DNA from: an uncultured Candidatus Saccharibacteria bacterium
Lineage (GTDB): Bacteria > Patescibacteria > Saccharimonadia > Saccharimonadales > JAEWBQ01
Direction: 5' to 3'
Length of the DNA stretch: 30,598 nt
Assembly: GCA_946885745.1 (NCBI GenBank)
Contig: CAMPGV010000005.1
Span: 1-30,598 of the forward strand
Part shown: one piece after another, positions 15,148 to 22,327 of the stretch
How the letters are laid out: each line of letters begins with the position of its first letter
How positions within the stretch are numbered: the first letter of the stretch is position 1
Notes under the pieces: model-generated
What the model was told of the DNA's origin: nothing
What the model saw: the letters and a program-made list of their open reading frames with translations, nothing else
Database searches by the model: none
Translations under genes and position numbers: made by a program

Positions 15148-18100
15148 ATGAGTCGAGTTGTCGCATCAAACGGCATTGCTGATTTCGACGCAGTGCGCCT
15201 AGCTGTAGCCAGCCCTGAGGATATGCTCAAGTGGAGCTACGGTGAGGTCACTAAGCCAGAAACTATCAACTACCGCACCCAGAAGCCAGAGCGCGACGGT
15301 CTGTTCTGTGAGCGTATCTTTGGTCCAGTCAAGGACATCAACCCACACGACAGCAAGCTAAAGGGTGTTCGTTCACGCGAAGCTGCAGTCGACAAGAACG
15401 GTGAGCTCGTTACGAAGAGCATCGTTCGTCGTGAGCGCATGGGCCACATCAGCCTGGCTGCGCCAGTTGCGCACATCTGGTTTATGCGTGGTACTCCAAG
15501 CGCAATGAGCTTGTTGCTTGGTATTACCGTTCGTAACCTCGAGCGTATCGCTTACTTTGCTACCTATGTCATCCTTGATGTAGATGCTGAAAAGCGCGAT
15601 CAGTACCTTGCTGATCTTGAAGCTGAAACCGAAGCTGGCCGCATGGCTATCAAGATGCGCTTTGAAAAAGAAGCTGAAGTTGAAGGTGCTGACATTAAGG
15701 CACTTGCCGAACAGCAGTCACGTGAAGTTGAAGACCTAAACGAAAGCTACACACTGAAGAAGTCTCAGCTTGAAAGCCTCGTAAAGGGCGCTCTTCTCAA
15801 CGAAACTGACTACCGTAACCTCCCTGAAGAGTACGAAGAACTCGTTAAGGTTGGTATGGGTGGTACAGCCCTCAAGGCTCTTCTCGACGAAATCGACCTG
15901 CCTGTTCTTATCAAGCAGCTGTCTGAAGAAGTTGAAAGTGCTAAGGGTCAGCGTGAGAAGAAGCTTCTAAAGCGCCTCAAGGTGCTTGAAGGTATGCACG
16001 CTGCCGGCATCAAGCCAAGCAGCCTAACGCTTACTGTTCTGCCTGTTATCCCACCGGACCTTCGTCCAATGGTGCAGCTGACCGGTGGTCGCTTCGCAAC
16101 CTCAGACCTTAACGACCTTTATCGTCGTGTTATCAACCGTAACAACCGTCTTAAGAAGCTGATTGAGCTCAACGCCCCTGAAGTTATCCGCCGCAACGAA
16201 ATGCGTATGCTCCAGGAAGCTGTCGACTCACTCGTAGACAACTCAGCTGCCCGCGGTGGTCGTGCTGTGAACGCCACTGGTGGTCGCCGCCGCCTCAAGA
16301 GTATCAGCGACATGCTCAAGGGTAAGCAGGGTCGTTTCCGTCAGAACCTTCTCGGTAAGCGTGTTGACTACTCTGGTCGTTCAGTTATCGTCGTTGGTCC
16401 TAAGCTTAAGATTCACCAGTGTGGTCTGCCAAAGCAAATGGCTCTCGAGCTATTTAAGCCATTCGTCATTAGCTGGTTGATCCGTGGCGAGCACGCACAC
16501 AACATCCGTTCAGCAACTCGTCTGATCGAGGCTGGTGATGCACTCGTCTGGGACGCACTTGACGCTGTGATTGAAGGTAAGTACGTTCTCTTGAACCGTG
16601 CGCCGTCACTCCACCGTCTATCAATCCAGGCCTTCCAGCCAGTGCTCGTAGAAGGTAAGGCTATCCAGCTCCACCCACTTGTCGCCAACGGTTTCAACGC
16701 CGACTACGACGGTGACCAAATGGCTGTTCACCTTCCACTTTCTGACGAAGCGCAGGCTGAAGCTCGCGAATTGATGTCAGCTACAAACAACTTGCTGAAG
16801 CCAGCCGATGGTTCACCGGTACTCAGTATCGGACAGGACGTTGTCCTTGGTAACTACTACCTGACTTATGACAAGCCAGGCGCGCAGACTGATACTGTAA
16901 AGCCGTTTAGCTCTGTCTACGAAGCCGAAATGGCCTACGACAAGGGTACTATCCAGCTTCAGACTCCTATCCGCGTCTTCGCTAAGGGTGAAATCCGTGA
17001 AACTACTCTCGGTCGTGTTTTCTTCAACGAAATCCTTCCAGAGGACTTCCCGTATGACAACTCAGTCCAGAGCAAGAAGCAGCTTAAGAAGGTTCTTGGA
17101 CTTGTCTTTGACAAGTACGGTGCTGAGCTAACTGCCCAGACTGCTGACCGCATGAAGGGTCTTGCATTCCGTTTCGCAACTGTCGCCGCTATCTCAACCG
17201 GTAAAGACGACTACCTGCACTTTGAAGAAATTAGCCAGTTCATCGCAGAAGGTGACGCCAAAGCAGCTCTCATCTCTGAGCAGTTCGACCAAGGTCTTAT
17301 CACTGATGATGAGCGATACAACCTTACTGTTGCTGCGTGGCGCGCAGTTGACCGCCAGGTCACTGAGTTCCTCCAGGACCAGCTCAAGAACATGGACACC
17401 AGTATTTCTGTCATGGTCAACTCTGGTGCTCGTGGTGATATCTCAAACGTGAAGCTAGCGAGCGCAATGATCGGTCTCCAGGTGGATGCTACCAACAAGG
17501 AAATCGAGCTTCCGATTCGTTCAAGCTTTAAGGACGGTCTGAGTTCACTTGAGCAGTTCGTCGCCACCCGTGGTGCACGTAAGGGTCTTATCGACACCGC
17601 TCTTAAGACTGCTGACTCAGGTTACCTGACTCGTCGTCTGGTTGATGTGTCACAGGACGTCTTCACCGTGGAAGCCGAAGAAGAAGATGAAGGCTACGCT
17701 ATTTACCGCAGCGAATCAGAAATGACGATGATCGACTTCGGTAACCGTCTTGCTGGTCGCTACACTGCTGAAGAAGTTCAGGGCCACGTTGGTAAGGACG
17801 AGCTCATTACTCGCGCCATTGCTGACAGCATTGAAGCTGACTCAGAAGTCACAAGCGTAAAGATCCAAAGCGTTCTTTCGACTAAGAACCTCCGTGGTAT
17901 TCCACAGAAGAGCTACGGTATCGATATGGCTACCGGTCACCTGATTGCTAAGGCGCAGCCAGTTGGTGTTATCGCCGCACAGTCAGTCGGTGAGCCTGGT
18001 ACTCAGTTGACGCTTCGTACCTTCCACGCCGGTGGTGTGGCTGGTGGTGACATCACCCAGGGTCTCCCTCGTGTTGAAGAGCTCTTTGAAGCTCGTACAC

Positions 18101-18975
18101 CAAAGGGCCAGGCCTACATTACTGAAGTAACTGGTCTAGTAGATACTTGGGAAGATGGCAAGAAGTACATCGTTCAGGTAACTCCAGAAGCTGGCCACGT
18201 TGAGCGTATCGCCCTCGAAGGTCGTACGGTTAACGTTAAGGCTGGCAGCAACGTAAAGGTTGGTGACGTTCTCGCTACCGCCGAAGGTGAAGCGAAGCCA
18301 CTTGTTGCACCATTTGACGGTGTCGTAGAAGTTGCTGAAGATACACTGGTTCTGGCTGCAAATGCTGGCGCACCAGTTCGCTACGAAATCCCTGGCACGA
18401 CTCAGCTCGTTGTATCAGCTGGTGACACCGTAGAAGCAGGCGACCGCCTGACGATCGGTTCACTCAACTTGCACGACCTGATGCGCCTCAAGGGTACCGA
18501 AGCTACTCAGCGTTACATCATCAACGAAGTTCTGCGTATCTACGCCGCACAGGGTCAAGACGTTGCCGACAAGCACCTCGAGATCATCGTGCGTCAGATG
18601 TTCAGCCGTGTTCAGGTTGAAGATCCAGGTGACAGCTCATTTGTTACCGGCGACATTGTCTCTAAGGCTGCTGTTGTCGAAGCGAATGCCGAATTGGCTG
18701 CAGAGGGTAAGGATCTTATCCGCTACACCCAGCTGCTCCTCGGTATCACCAAGGTCTCTATCTGGAGCGATAGCTGGCTATCAGCTGCGTCCTTCCAGGA
18801 CACAACTCGCGTGCTCATCAACGCTGCAACTAGCGGCCGCGCTGACCGCCTCCACGGCCTCAAGGAAAATGTGATCATCGGTCGCAAGATCCCTGTAGGT
18901 ACGGGTGCAGCCCGCGATGATGTTTCAGAGGATTTCGCCGAAGAAATCGCTGAAGACGTCGAATTTGCCGCCTAG
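15148..18975 (+). CDS. rpoC: DNA-directed RNA polymerase beta' subunit, lacking the zinc-site cysteines
   Basis: 1275 residues. ATG 15148 follows AGGAGGAGG and gives the family-like N-terminus; the frame is open 12 codons further up inside rpoB. Conserved parts: NYRTQKPERDGLFC, VRRERMGHI, PPDLRPMVQLTGGRFATSDL, GKRVDYSGRSVIVVGP, the catalytic loop NADYDGD (517-523), GARKGLIDTALKTADSGY (trigger-loop region) and GVIAAQSVGEPGTQLTLRTF. The N-terminal zinc ribbon (normally four Cys between FGPVKD and VRRERMGH) and the second zinc site (one Cys after RRLVDV, three before GVIAAQS) contain no cysteine. I count only two Cys in the regions examined (C54 and one in IHQCGLP). The catalytic NADFDGD reads NADYDGD. 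An expanded charged helical region lies at about 150-260. Confidence 0.98.
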   Translation: MSRVVASNGIADFDAVRLAVASPEDMLKWSYGEVTKPETINYRTQKPERDGLFCERIFGPVKDINPHDSKLKGVRSREAAVDKNGELVTKSIVRRERMGHISLAAPVAHIWFMRGTPSAMSLLLGITVRNLERIAYFATYVILDVDAEKRDQYLADLEAETEAGRMAIKMRFEKEAEVEGADIKALAEQQSREVEDLNESYTLKKSQLESLVKGALLNETDYRNLPEEYEELVKVGMGGTALKALLDEIDLPVLIKQLSEEVESAKGQREKKLLKRLKVLEGMHAAGIKPSSLTLTVLPVIPPDLRPMVQLTGGRFATSDLNDLYRRVINRNNRLKKLIELNAPEVIRRNEMRMLQEAVDSLVDNSAARGGRAVNATGGRRRLKSISDMLKGKQGRFRQNLLGKRVDYSGRSVIVVGPKLKIHQCGLPKQMALELFKPFVISWLIRGEHAHNIRSATRLIEAGDALVWDALDAVIEGKYVLLNRAPSLHRLSIQAFQPVLVEGKAIQLHPLVANGFNADYDGDQMAVHLPLSDEAQAEARELMSATNNLLKPADGSPVLSIGQDVVLGNYYLTYDKPGAQTDTVKPFSSVYEAEMAYDKGTIQLQTPIRVFAKGEIRETTLGRVFFNEILPEDFPYDNSVQSKKQLKKVLGLVFDKYGAELTAQTADRMKGLAFRFATVAAISTGKDDYLHFEEISQFIAEGDAKAALISEQFDQGLITDDERYNLTVAAWRAVDRQVTEFLQDQLKNMDTSISVMVNSGARGDISNVKLASAMIGLQVDATNKEIELPIRSSFKDGLSSLEQFVATRGARKGLIDTALKTADSGYLTRRLVDVSQDVFTVEAEEEDEGYAIYRSESEMTMIDFGNRLAGRYTAEEVQGHVGKDELITRAIADSIEADSEVTSVKIQSVLSTKNLRGIPQKSYGIDMATGHLIAKAQPVGVIAAQSVGEPGTQLTLRTFHAGGVAGGDITQGLPRVEELFEARTPKGQAYITEVTGLVDTWEDGKKYIVQVTPEAGHVERIALEGRTVNVKAGSNVKVGDVLATAEGEAKPLVAPFDGVVEVAEDTLVLAANAGAPVRYEIPGTTQLVVSAGDTVEAGDRLTIGSLNLHDLMRLKGTEATQRYIINEVLRIYAAQGQDVADKHLEIIVRQMFSRVQVEDPGDSSFVTGDIVSKAAVVEANAELAAEGKDLIRYTQLLLGITKVSIWSDSWLSAASFQDTTRVLINAATSGRADRLHGLKENVIIGRKIPVGTGAARDDVSEDFAEEIAEDVEFAA

Positions 18976-18999
18976 GCAAACAAAACCTCACACAAGCTT

Positions 19000-19036
19000 T
19001 ACCCCTGTTCATAACGAGCAGGGGTATTGCTTTTTT
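19000..19036 (+). terminator. Terminator of rpoBC
   Basis: 8-bp stem TACCCCTG (19000-19007) / CAGGGGTA (19019-19026), 11-nt loop, then TTGCTTTTTT. The tail doubles as the -35 of the next promoter. Confidence 0.85.
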
Positions 19037-19055
19037 ATCTATTTTATGGTAATAT
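19027..19055 (+). promoter_or_regulatory. Promoter of the 75-aa/91-aa gene pair
   Basis: TTGCTT (19027-19032), 17-nt spacer, TAATAT (19050-19055). It overlaps the rpoBC terminator tail. The leader to 19166 is about 104 nt and holds a small stem CCAGT/ACTGG. Confidence 0.6.
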
Positions 19056-19165
19056 TTGCTCAATCCAATCTGGCACCCGCCAGTTGGAAGTACTGGTCGC
19101 TTATGACCGACAGCACGAAAGGAACTTCCGTGGGGGGCTCTGTTCTAAGAAGGAGGTGGGTTCGA

Positions 19166-19393
19166 TTGACTACTCCGCGTAGCGATGAACTTGCACTGCT
19201 CGGTGTGGCAAAGAATCGGTTTAGTACCATTCCAGCCATTCGAGACGCAGAAAATTACCAGCAATTGGTGATTGCATTATTTGAATTCGATGAACAGAAA
19301 CTCGACCGGAAGGCTAAAGACTGGAAAGTCCAGCATGACCTTCAGCTTCGTGTTCGCTCGTTCATCATGGATCACAAGATCAAAAAGGGGTAA
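19166..19393 (+). CDS. Small protein of unknown function
   Basis: A 75-residue soluble protein, not recognised; charged and mostly helical by composition (DEQKLDRKAKDWKVQHDLQL). The TTG 19166 start is chosen because AGGAGG lies 9 nt upstream. ATG 19103 in the same frame would add 21 residues but has no good ribosome binding site. The next gene starts 4 nt after the stop, so the two form an operon. Confidence 0.6.
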   Translation: MTTPRSDELALLGVAKNRFSTIPAIRDAENYQQLVIALFEFDEQKLDRKAKDWKVQHDLQLRVRSFIMDHKIKKG

Positions 19394-19397
19394 GATC

Positions 19398-19673
19398 ATG
19401 GCAGGTACAGAAGTGAGCAAGATTGCCGCTGAAGCACACGAGAAGTTCGGGCTGACAATCCCGGTAATTCTCGATGCGAGTACTGACGGCGGTGTTGCCG
19501 TTGTGCTTCGCAGGGCGCGGCGCGACCTGATCGATTCGGCCTATGAAAGGGCTGATAATGGCGCGTTTAAGCTGACGGATTCTGAGCGTCAAGAACTGCT
19601 TGCAATCGTCGACATGGCGGAGAAGTTTGTTAAGGATCGTCACCTTCAGCACGCATACGACGCACCCTGCTAG
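19398..19673 (+). CDS. Small protein of unknown function
   Basis: A 91-residue soluble protein, not recognised. Its first half may be alpha/beta (IPVILDASTDGGVAVVLRRARRD); the second half is helical (LTDSERQELLAIVDMAEKFV). Shine-Dalgarno AAGGGG lies about 8 nt before ATG 19398, inside the end of the preceding gene. It is the second gene of a two-gene operon and is followed by a very strong terminator. Confidence 0.65.
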   Translation: MAGTEVSKIAAEAHEKFGLTIPVILDASTDGGVAVVLRRARRDLIDSAYERADNGAFKLTDSERQELLAIVDMAEKFVKDRHLQHAYDAPC

Positions 19674-19682
19674 TACGGCTCG

Positions 19683-19738
19683 TTGAAAAGGCCCGTTGAG
19701 TTGTCTCAACTCCGAGCCCGCTCAACGGGCCTTTTCAA
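19683..19738 (+). terminator. Long-stem terminator with duplicated 3' arm
   Basis: Perfect 18-bp inverted repeat (19683-19700 with 19721-19738), core GGCCCGTTGAG / CTCAACGGGCC. GTTGAG (19695-19700) can instead pair with a nearer CTCAAC (19705-19710), giving an alternative small hairpin. The T tail is short. Confidence 0.8.
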
Positions 19739-19862
19739 TTTCTTAGGTACCCTTGCAATTCTTGTATACAAGCAATACCCTATAGGTAGCTTGATGGTTC
19801 CGTGGGGGATTATCGGGTAGTAAGTAGCCACTACGACCAAGCCCGCTGGGGGTAAGAGTGCC

Positions 19863-20165
19863 GTGTTGATCGATCGGATTGATATGAAAAAAGGCAAGAA
19901 GGTAAAAAAGGAAAAGCAGGCAGTCCAACACTGGCGTCAGCAGGTTGAGCGGGCCTTGGTACGCGTCCAGGCGTGCTTTGGCAGCCAACTGGGCGAGGCG
20001 GATCAGAACACTCTGGCCGGCGTCTTTGTTGTCGAAGAAAATGCGCTGCAGTTGTGTGAAGCTGGAAACGTCAGTGCGGCAATCTCGCTCCTCAAGGAGC
20101 AGAAAGGCGCCATGGTACCGGTTGCGATCGATATCCTACAGCGCAATACTGTACAAAAGCCGTAA
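19863..20165 (+). CDS. Small basic protein of unknown function
   Basis: A 100-residue protein, not recognised. A Lys-rich N-terminus (MKKGKKVKKEKQ) suggests nucleic-acid or membrane-surface contact. Helices follow (QQVERALVRVQACFG), then LQLCEAGNVSAAISLLKEQ (62-80), which resembles a segment of the next gene's product. The start is GTG 19863 or ATG 19884; a GGGGG tract upstream (about 19849-19853) favours GTG but is rather far. A possible -10 TATAGG (19781-19786) has no clear -35. A switchable terminator follows. Confidence 0.55.
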   Translation: MLIDRIDMKKGKKVKKEKQAVQHWRQQVERALVRVQACFGSQLGEADQNTLAGVFVVEENALQLCEAGNVSAAISLLKEQKGAMVPVAIDILQRNTVQKP

Positions 20166-20181
20166 ATGAATTGCGGCACCC

Positions 20182-20237
20182 GCCCGAGAAGAGCCCGCGA
20201 AGCAAGTCGCAGCAGCCTTCTCGGGCTCTTCTATTTT
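20182..20237 (+). terminator. Terminator with two mutually exclusive stems
   Basis: Stem A is 10 bp: GCCCGAGAAG (20182-20191) / CTTCTCGGGC (20217-20226). Stem B is 11 bp: AGAAGAGCCCG (20187-20197) / CGGGCTCTTCT (20222-20232), followed by ATTTTC. Both are perfect and share bases on both sides, so only one can form at a time. Stem B is adjacent to the T-rich tail and is the terminating form. Confidence 0.75.
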
Positions 20238-20277
20238 CTCAGGAAAATAAAAGTGTGAAATTATTCACAAAAACCCC

Positions 20278-20306
20278 TTGAAAACCTAAAAATACAGAGC
20301 TATTCT
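20278..20306 (+). promoter_or_regulatory. Promoter of the 79-aa gene
   Basis: TTGAAA (20278-20283), 17-nt spacer, TATTCT (20301-20306). The predicted leader is about 70 nt. Confidence 0.7.
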
Positions 20307-20326
20307 AAAAAGGTAAAGCGAACTTC

Positions 20327-20377
20327 ATGCAGTTGGAGTTGCAGTACCCGACAATACACACTATCTGGGGAAGGTGA
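20327..20377 (+). CDS. Possible 16-codon leader ORF
   Basis: ATG 20327 opens a 16-residue ORF (MQLELQYPTIHTIWGR) whose TGA lies 5 nt before ATG 20383. Its last codons overlap the Shine-Dalgarno (GGAAGG) of that gene. Translation could couple to or regulate the main ORF. Chance occurrence is possible. Confidence 0.25.
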   Translation: MQLELQYPTIHTIWGR

Positions 20378-20382
20378 CAAAG

Positions 20383-20622
20383 ATGTCTATAAGTACATCT
20401 GCAGTAACCGAACGATCATTCTTTGCCGTTGATGTGCCTCAGCCGCGTCGCGATGAGATTATGGAGTACCTTGAATCTCATCCGAACCTGCTGTCGCTGT
20501 GCAATGACGGTAAGGTCGAGCAGGCGGCACGAGCAATTGAAGCGAGTGCGGCCAAAGGTCACCCCGAAGAGCGATCGATGGCATCGGCGCTGCGCAACTG
20601 CGCGGCATTCTGGACCAGCTGA
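20383..20622 (+). CDS. Small protein of unknown function
   Basis: A 79-residue soluble protein, not recognised. The central helix-rich part NLLSLCNDGKVEQAARAIEA (about 35-54) resembles the LQLCEAGNVSAA piece of the gene upstream. Shine-Dalgarno GGAAGG lies 8 nt before ATG 20383; a GTG three codons earlier is in frame but sits on the Shine-Dalgarno. It has its own promoter and terminator. Confidence 0.6.
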   Translation: MSISTSAVTERSFFAVDVPQPRRDEIMEYLESHPNLLSLCNDGKVEQAARAIEASAAKGHPEERSMASALRNCAAFWTS

Positions 20623-20646
20623 TCGTTCAGTCGGCATGAGCCTGGG

Positions 20647-20693
20647 AGGAGCCCGCGAAGTCAATCTTCGCTGAGCTCCACTCGGGCTCCTTT
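20647..20693 (+). terminator. Terminator with competing 3' arm
   Basis: AGGAGCCCG (20647-20655) / CGGGCTCCT (20683-20691), then TT. An inner stem CGAAG/CTTCG (20656-20670) stacks within. A second GCTCC (20675-20679) can compete for GGAGC. It shares the 12-mer GAGCCCGCGAAG with the terminator at 20182. Confidence 0.75.
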
Positions 20694-20699
20694 CATATC

Positions 20700-20728
20700 T
20701 TGAAATATCCGCCAAAATCTGCTATGTT
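20700..20728 (+). promoter_or_regulatory. rpsL-rpsG promoter
   Basis: TTGAAA (20700-20705), 17-nt spacer, TATGTT (20723-20728). It predicts a leader of about 150 nt before rpsL. Confidence 0.65.
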
Positions 20729-20733
20729 TATAG

Positions 20734-20838
20734 ATGAGTTTCCACTTTTTGGAGTTTGTCCGTGAGAGAATGTGTACACACGGCAGGCAGCTGAAAAGTA
20801 AAGATGGCGCGGTCATGCTGAGACCAACCCATAAATAA
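20734..20838 (+). CDS. Possible 34-aa ORF at the 5' end of the rpsL mRNA
   Basis: ATG 20734 lies 5 nt after the -10, at or next to the predicted transcription start. It opens 34 codons ([19 protein letters not shown]..., ending TAA), basic and without known similarity. It ends 43 nt before rpsL. It could be a leaderless small protein or leader peptide, or chance. Confidence 0.3.
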   Translation: MSFHFLEFVRERMCTHGRQLKSKDGAVMLRPTHK

Positions 20839-20840
20839 CC

Positions 20841-20856
20841 GAAGCGATCTCGCTTC
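20841..20856 (+). other. Hairpin in the rpsL leader
   Basis: GAAGCGA (20841-20847) / TCGCTTC (20850-20856), 25 nt before the rpsL start and just upstream of its Shine-Dalgarno ACAGGAG. Such a position suits translational autoregulation of the S12-S7 operon, but no S7 target motif can be claimed. Confidence 0.4.
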
Positions 20857-20881
20857 ATTAACCATGACAACAGGAGTTTTC

Positions 20882-21295
20882 ATGCCAACTATCAACCAAC
20901 TCGTGCGTAAGCCACGCAAGACTGCTGTGAAGAAGTCAAAGTCTCCAGCACTTGGTCGCATCCACAACGCACTCAAGACTCGTTACTACGACCAGGACGC
21001 TCCGCTTAAGCGTGGTGTTTGTGTCAAGGTAACAACTAAGACACCAAAGAAGCCTAACTCAGCGCTTCGTAAGGTTGCTCGTGTACGCCTGACTAACGGT
21101 CAGGAAGTATGGGCATACATTGGTGGTGAAGGCCACAACCTCCAGGAGCACGCAGTTGTGCTCGTACGCGGTGGTCGTGTGCCAGACCTTCCAGGTGTTC
21201 GTTACCACATCGTTCGTGGTGCGCTCGACCTTCAGGGTGTTGCTAAGCGTCAGCAGGGCCGTTCTAAGTACGGTGCTAAGAAGGAAGGTAAGTAA
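20882..21295 (+). CDS. rpsL: 30S ribosomal protein S12
   Basis: S12 lies at the decoding centre. 137 residues, including the roughly 13-residue N-terminal insertion (about 25-43) found in many Gram-positive-type S12. Conserved: [28 protein letters not shown] with both lysines of the streptomycin loop, [12 protein letters not shown], and RSKYG. The second streptomycin loop, usually GGRVKDLPG, is GGRVPDLPG: Pro101 replaces the lysine that is K88 in E. coli. Asp102, the residue methylthiolated by RimO elsewhere, is kept. ATG 20882 follows ACAGGAG; the frame is open 6 codons upstream. rpsG begins 2 nt after the stop. Confidence 0.97.
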   Translation: MPTINQLVRKPRKTAVKKSKSPALGRIHNALKTRYYDQDAPLKRGVCVKVTTKTPKKPNSALRKVARVRLTNGQEVWAYIGGEGHNLQEHAVVLVRGGRVPDLPGVRYHIVRGALDLQGVAKRQQGRSKYGAKKEGK

Positions 21296-21297
21296 TC

Positions 21298-21777
21298 ATG
21301 CCTCGTAAAGTAACTAAATCACTACAGCGTGTCCCAACGCCAGACCGCAAGTACCAGAGCCCGCTTGTGCAGCGCCTGATCAACAAGTCTATGCTCGACG
21401 GCAAGAAGCTTGTTGCAGAACGTGCTGTTTATACTGCGCTTGAAATCGCTGCCAAGAAGCTTGATAGCGAAGATCCACTTGCAGTCTTTGAAAAGGCTCT
21501 CAAGAACGTTTCACCAAACTTTGAAGTTAAGTCTCGCCGTGTCGGTGGTGCCAACTACCAGATTCCATTCCCAGTAGCTGGTCACCGCCAGATGCACTAC
21601 GCGTTTAGCTGGCTTGTCCAGTCTGCACGCGCACGCAACGGTATGCCTTACTCACAACGTCTTGCACTCGAAATCGTTGACGCACACAACGAAGCCGGTG
21701 CTGCCTTCAAGAAGAAGGAAGACACCCACAAGATGGCCGAAGCCAACCGTGCTTTCGCTCACTTCGCTCGCGGCTAA
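21298..21777 (+). CDS. rpsG: 30S ribosomal protein S7
   Basis: S7 starts assembly of the 30S head and contacts the E site. 159 residues, normal length. MPRK at the N-terminus, LVQRLINKSMLDGKK, VSPNFEVKSRRVGGANYQIP and the C-terminal AEANRAFAHFARG are family hallmarks. It is the second gene of an rpsL-rpsG unit with a terminator directly after it. The fusA gene, usually next, is 2.6 kb further on with its own leader. Confidence 0.97.
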   Translation: MPRKVTKSLQRVPTPDRKYQSPLVQRLINKSMLDGKKLVAERAVYTALEIAAKKLDSEDPLAVFEKALKNVSPNFEVKSRRVGGANYQIPFPVAGHRQMHYAFSWLVQSARARNGMPYSQRLALEIVDAHNEAGAAFKKKEDTHKMAEANRAFAHFARG

Positions 21778-21795
21778 TCGCCAAAAGCAACAATC

Positions 21796-21821
21796 AACCG
21801 GTCCTAAGGGGCCGGTTTTTT
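21796..21821 (+). terminator. Terminator of rpsL-rpsG
   Basis: AACCGG (21796-21801) / CCGGTT (21812-21817), extended inward by weaker pairs, then TTTTT. Confidence 0.85.
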
Positions 21822-21887
21822 GTATATTATTTCACATACAGAGGTTGAGAAAGTCTCTATCATGGGTGTAGTAACTAGGAGGTGCAT

Positions 21888-22283
21888 ATGCGTATCATTT
21901 CTACACGGATTCACGGAATCATTGATCTAATTGTGTCCGGTACGCTGATTTTCACTCCTTTTATATTTGGCTTTGCATCCGTGGGTGGTGCTGCTGTAGT
22001 GATCCCGATCATCCTCGGCATCGTACTGGTTTTCTACAGTGAGCTTACCGACGACGAAGAGGGAATCCTCCGAGTGATTAGTATGCCGTTTCACATGATG
22101 CTCGATATCGTCCTCGCGGCCGGCCTCATGTTGTCGCCGTATCTCTTCAATTTCGTCGATCAGCCGCTTAATGTCTGGTTGCCGCATGTTGTCATCGGTA
22201 TCATCCTGATGGTCGTGACGCTTCTGACCAATACTGTCCCATACGTTCGTCGCCACCCACGCTACCCACACTCGGCGTTATAG
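21888..22283 (+). CDS. Four-TM membrane protein, SPW-repeat-like
   Basis: A 131-residue integral membrane protein. Two halves repeat: HGIIDLIVSGTLIFTPFIFGF (about 10-30) and HMMLDIVLAAGLMLSPYLFNF (about 66-86). Each begins with H-x-x-x-D and ends with (T/S)P-(F/Y), and each is followed by another hydrophobic helix. This internal duplication resembles SPW-repeat proteins, of unknown function. AGGAGG lies 5 nt before ATG 21888. It stands alone after the ribosomal genes. Confidence 0.7.
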   Translation: MRIISTRIHGIIDLIVSGTLIFTPFIFGFASVGGAAVVIPIILGIVLVFYSELTDDEEGILRVISMPFHMMLDIVLAAGLMLSPYLFNFVDQPLNVWLPHVVIGIILMVVTLLTNTVPYVRRHPRYPHSAL

Positions 22284-22292
22284 CGCTTATTC

Positions 22293-22321
22293 TTGATTAA
22301 ATCGCTCATTAGCGGTTTAAT
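22293..22321 (+). promoter_or_regulatory. Promoter of the 320-aa gene
   Basis: TTGATT (22293-22298), 17-nt spacer, TTTAAT (22316-22321). The -10 ends 6 nt before ATG 22328, predicting a leaderless mRNA. Confidence 0.65.
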
Positions 22322-22327
22322 CTCTCC

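Noticed and set aside
19130..19180. T-arm-like GGGTTCGATT, possible tRNA
   Set aside because: No acceptor, D or anticodon stems can be built around it. The purine run is the ribosome binding site of the TTG 19166 gene.
19794..19820. 8-codon ORF 7 nt after TATAGG, upstream of the 100-aa gene
   Set aside because: No acceptable -35 supports the promoter, and the ORF ends 40 nt before the gene, so there is too little evidence to list it with the other mini-ORFs.
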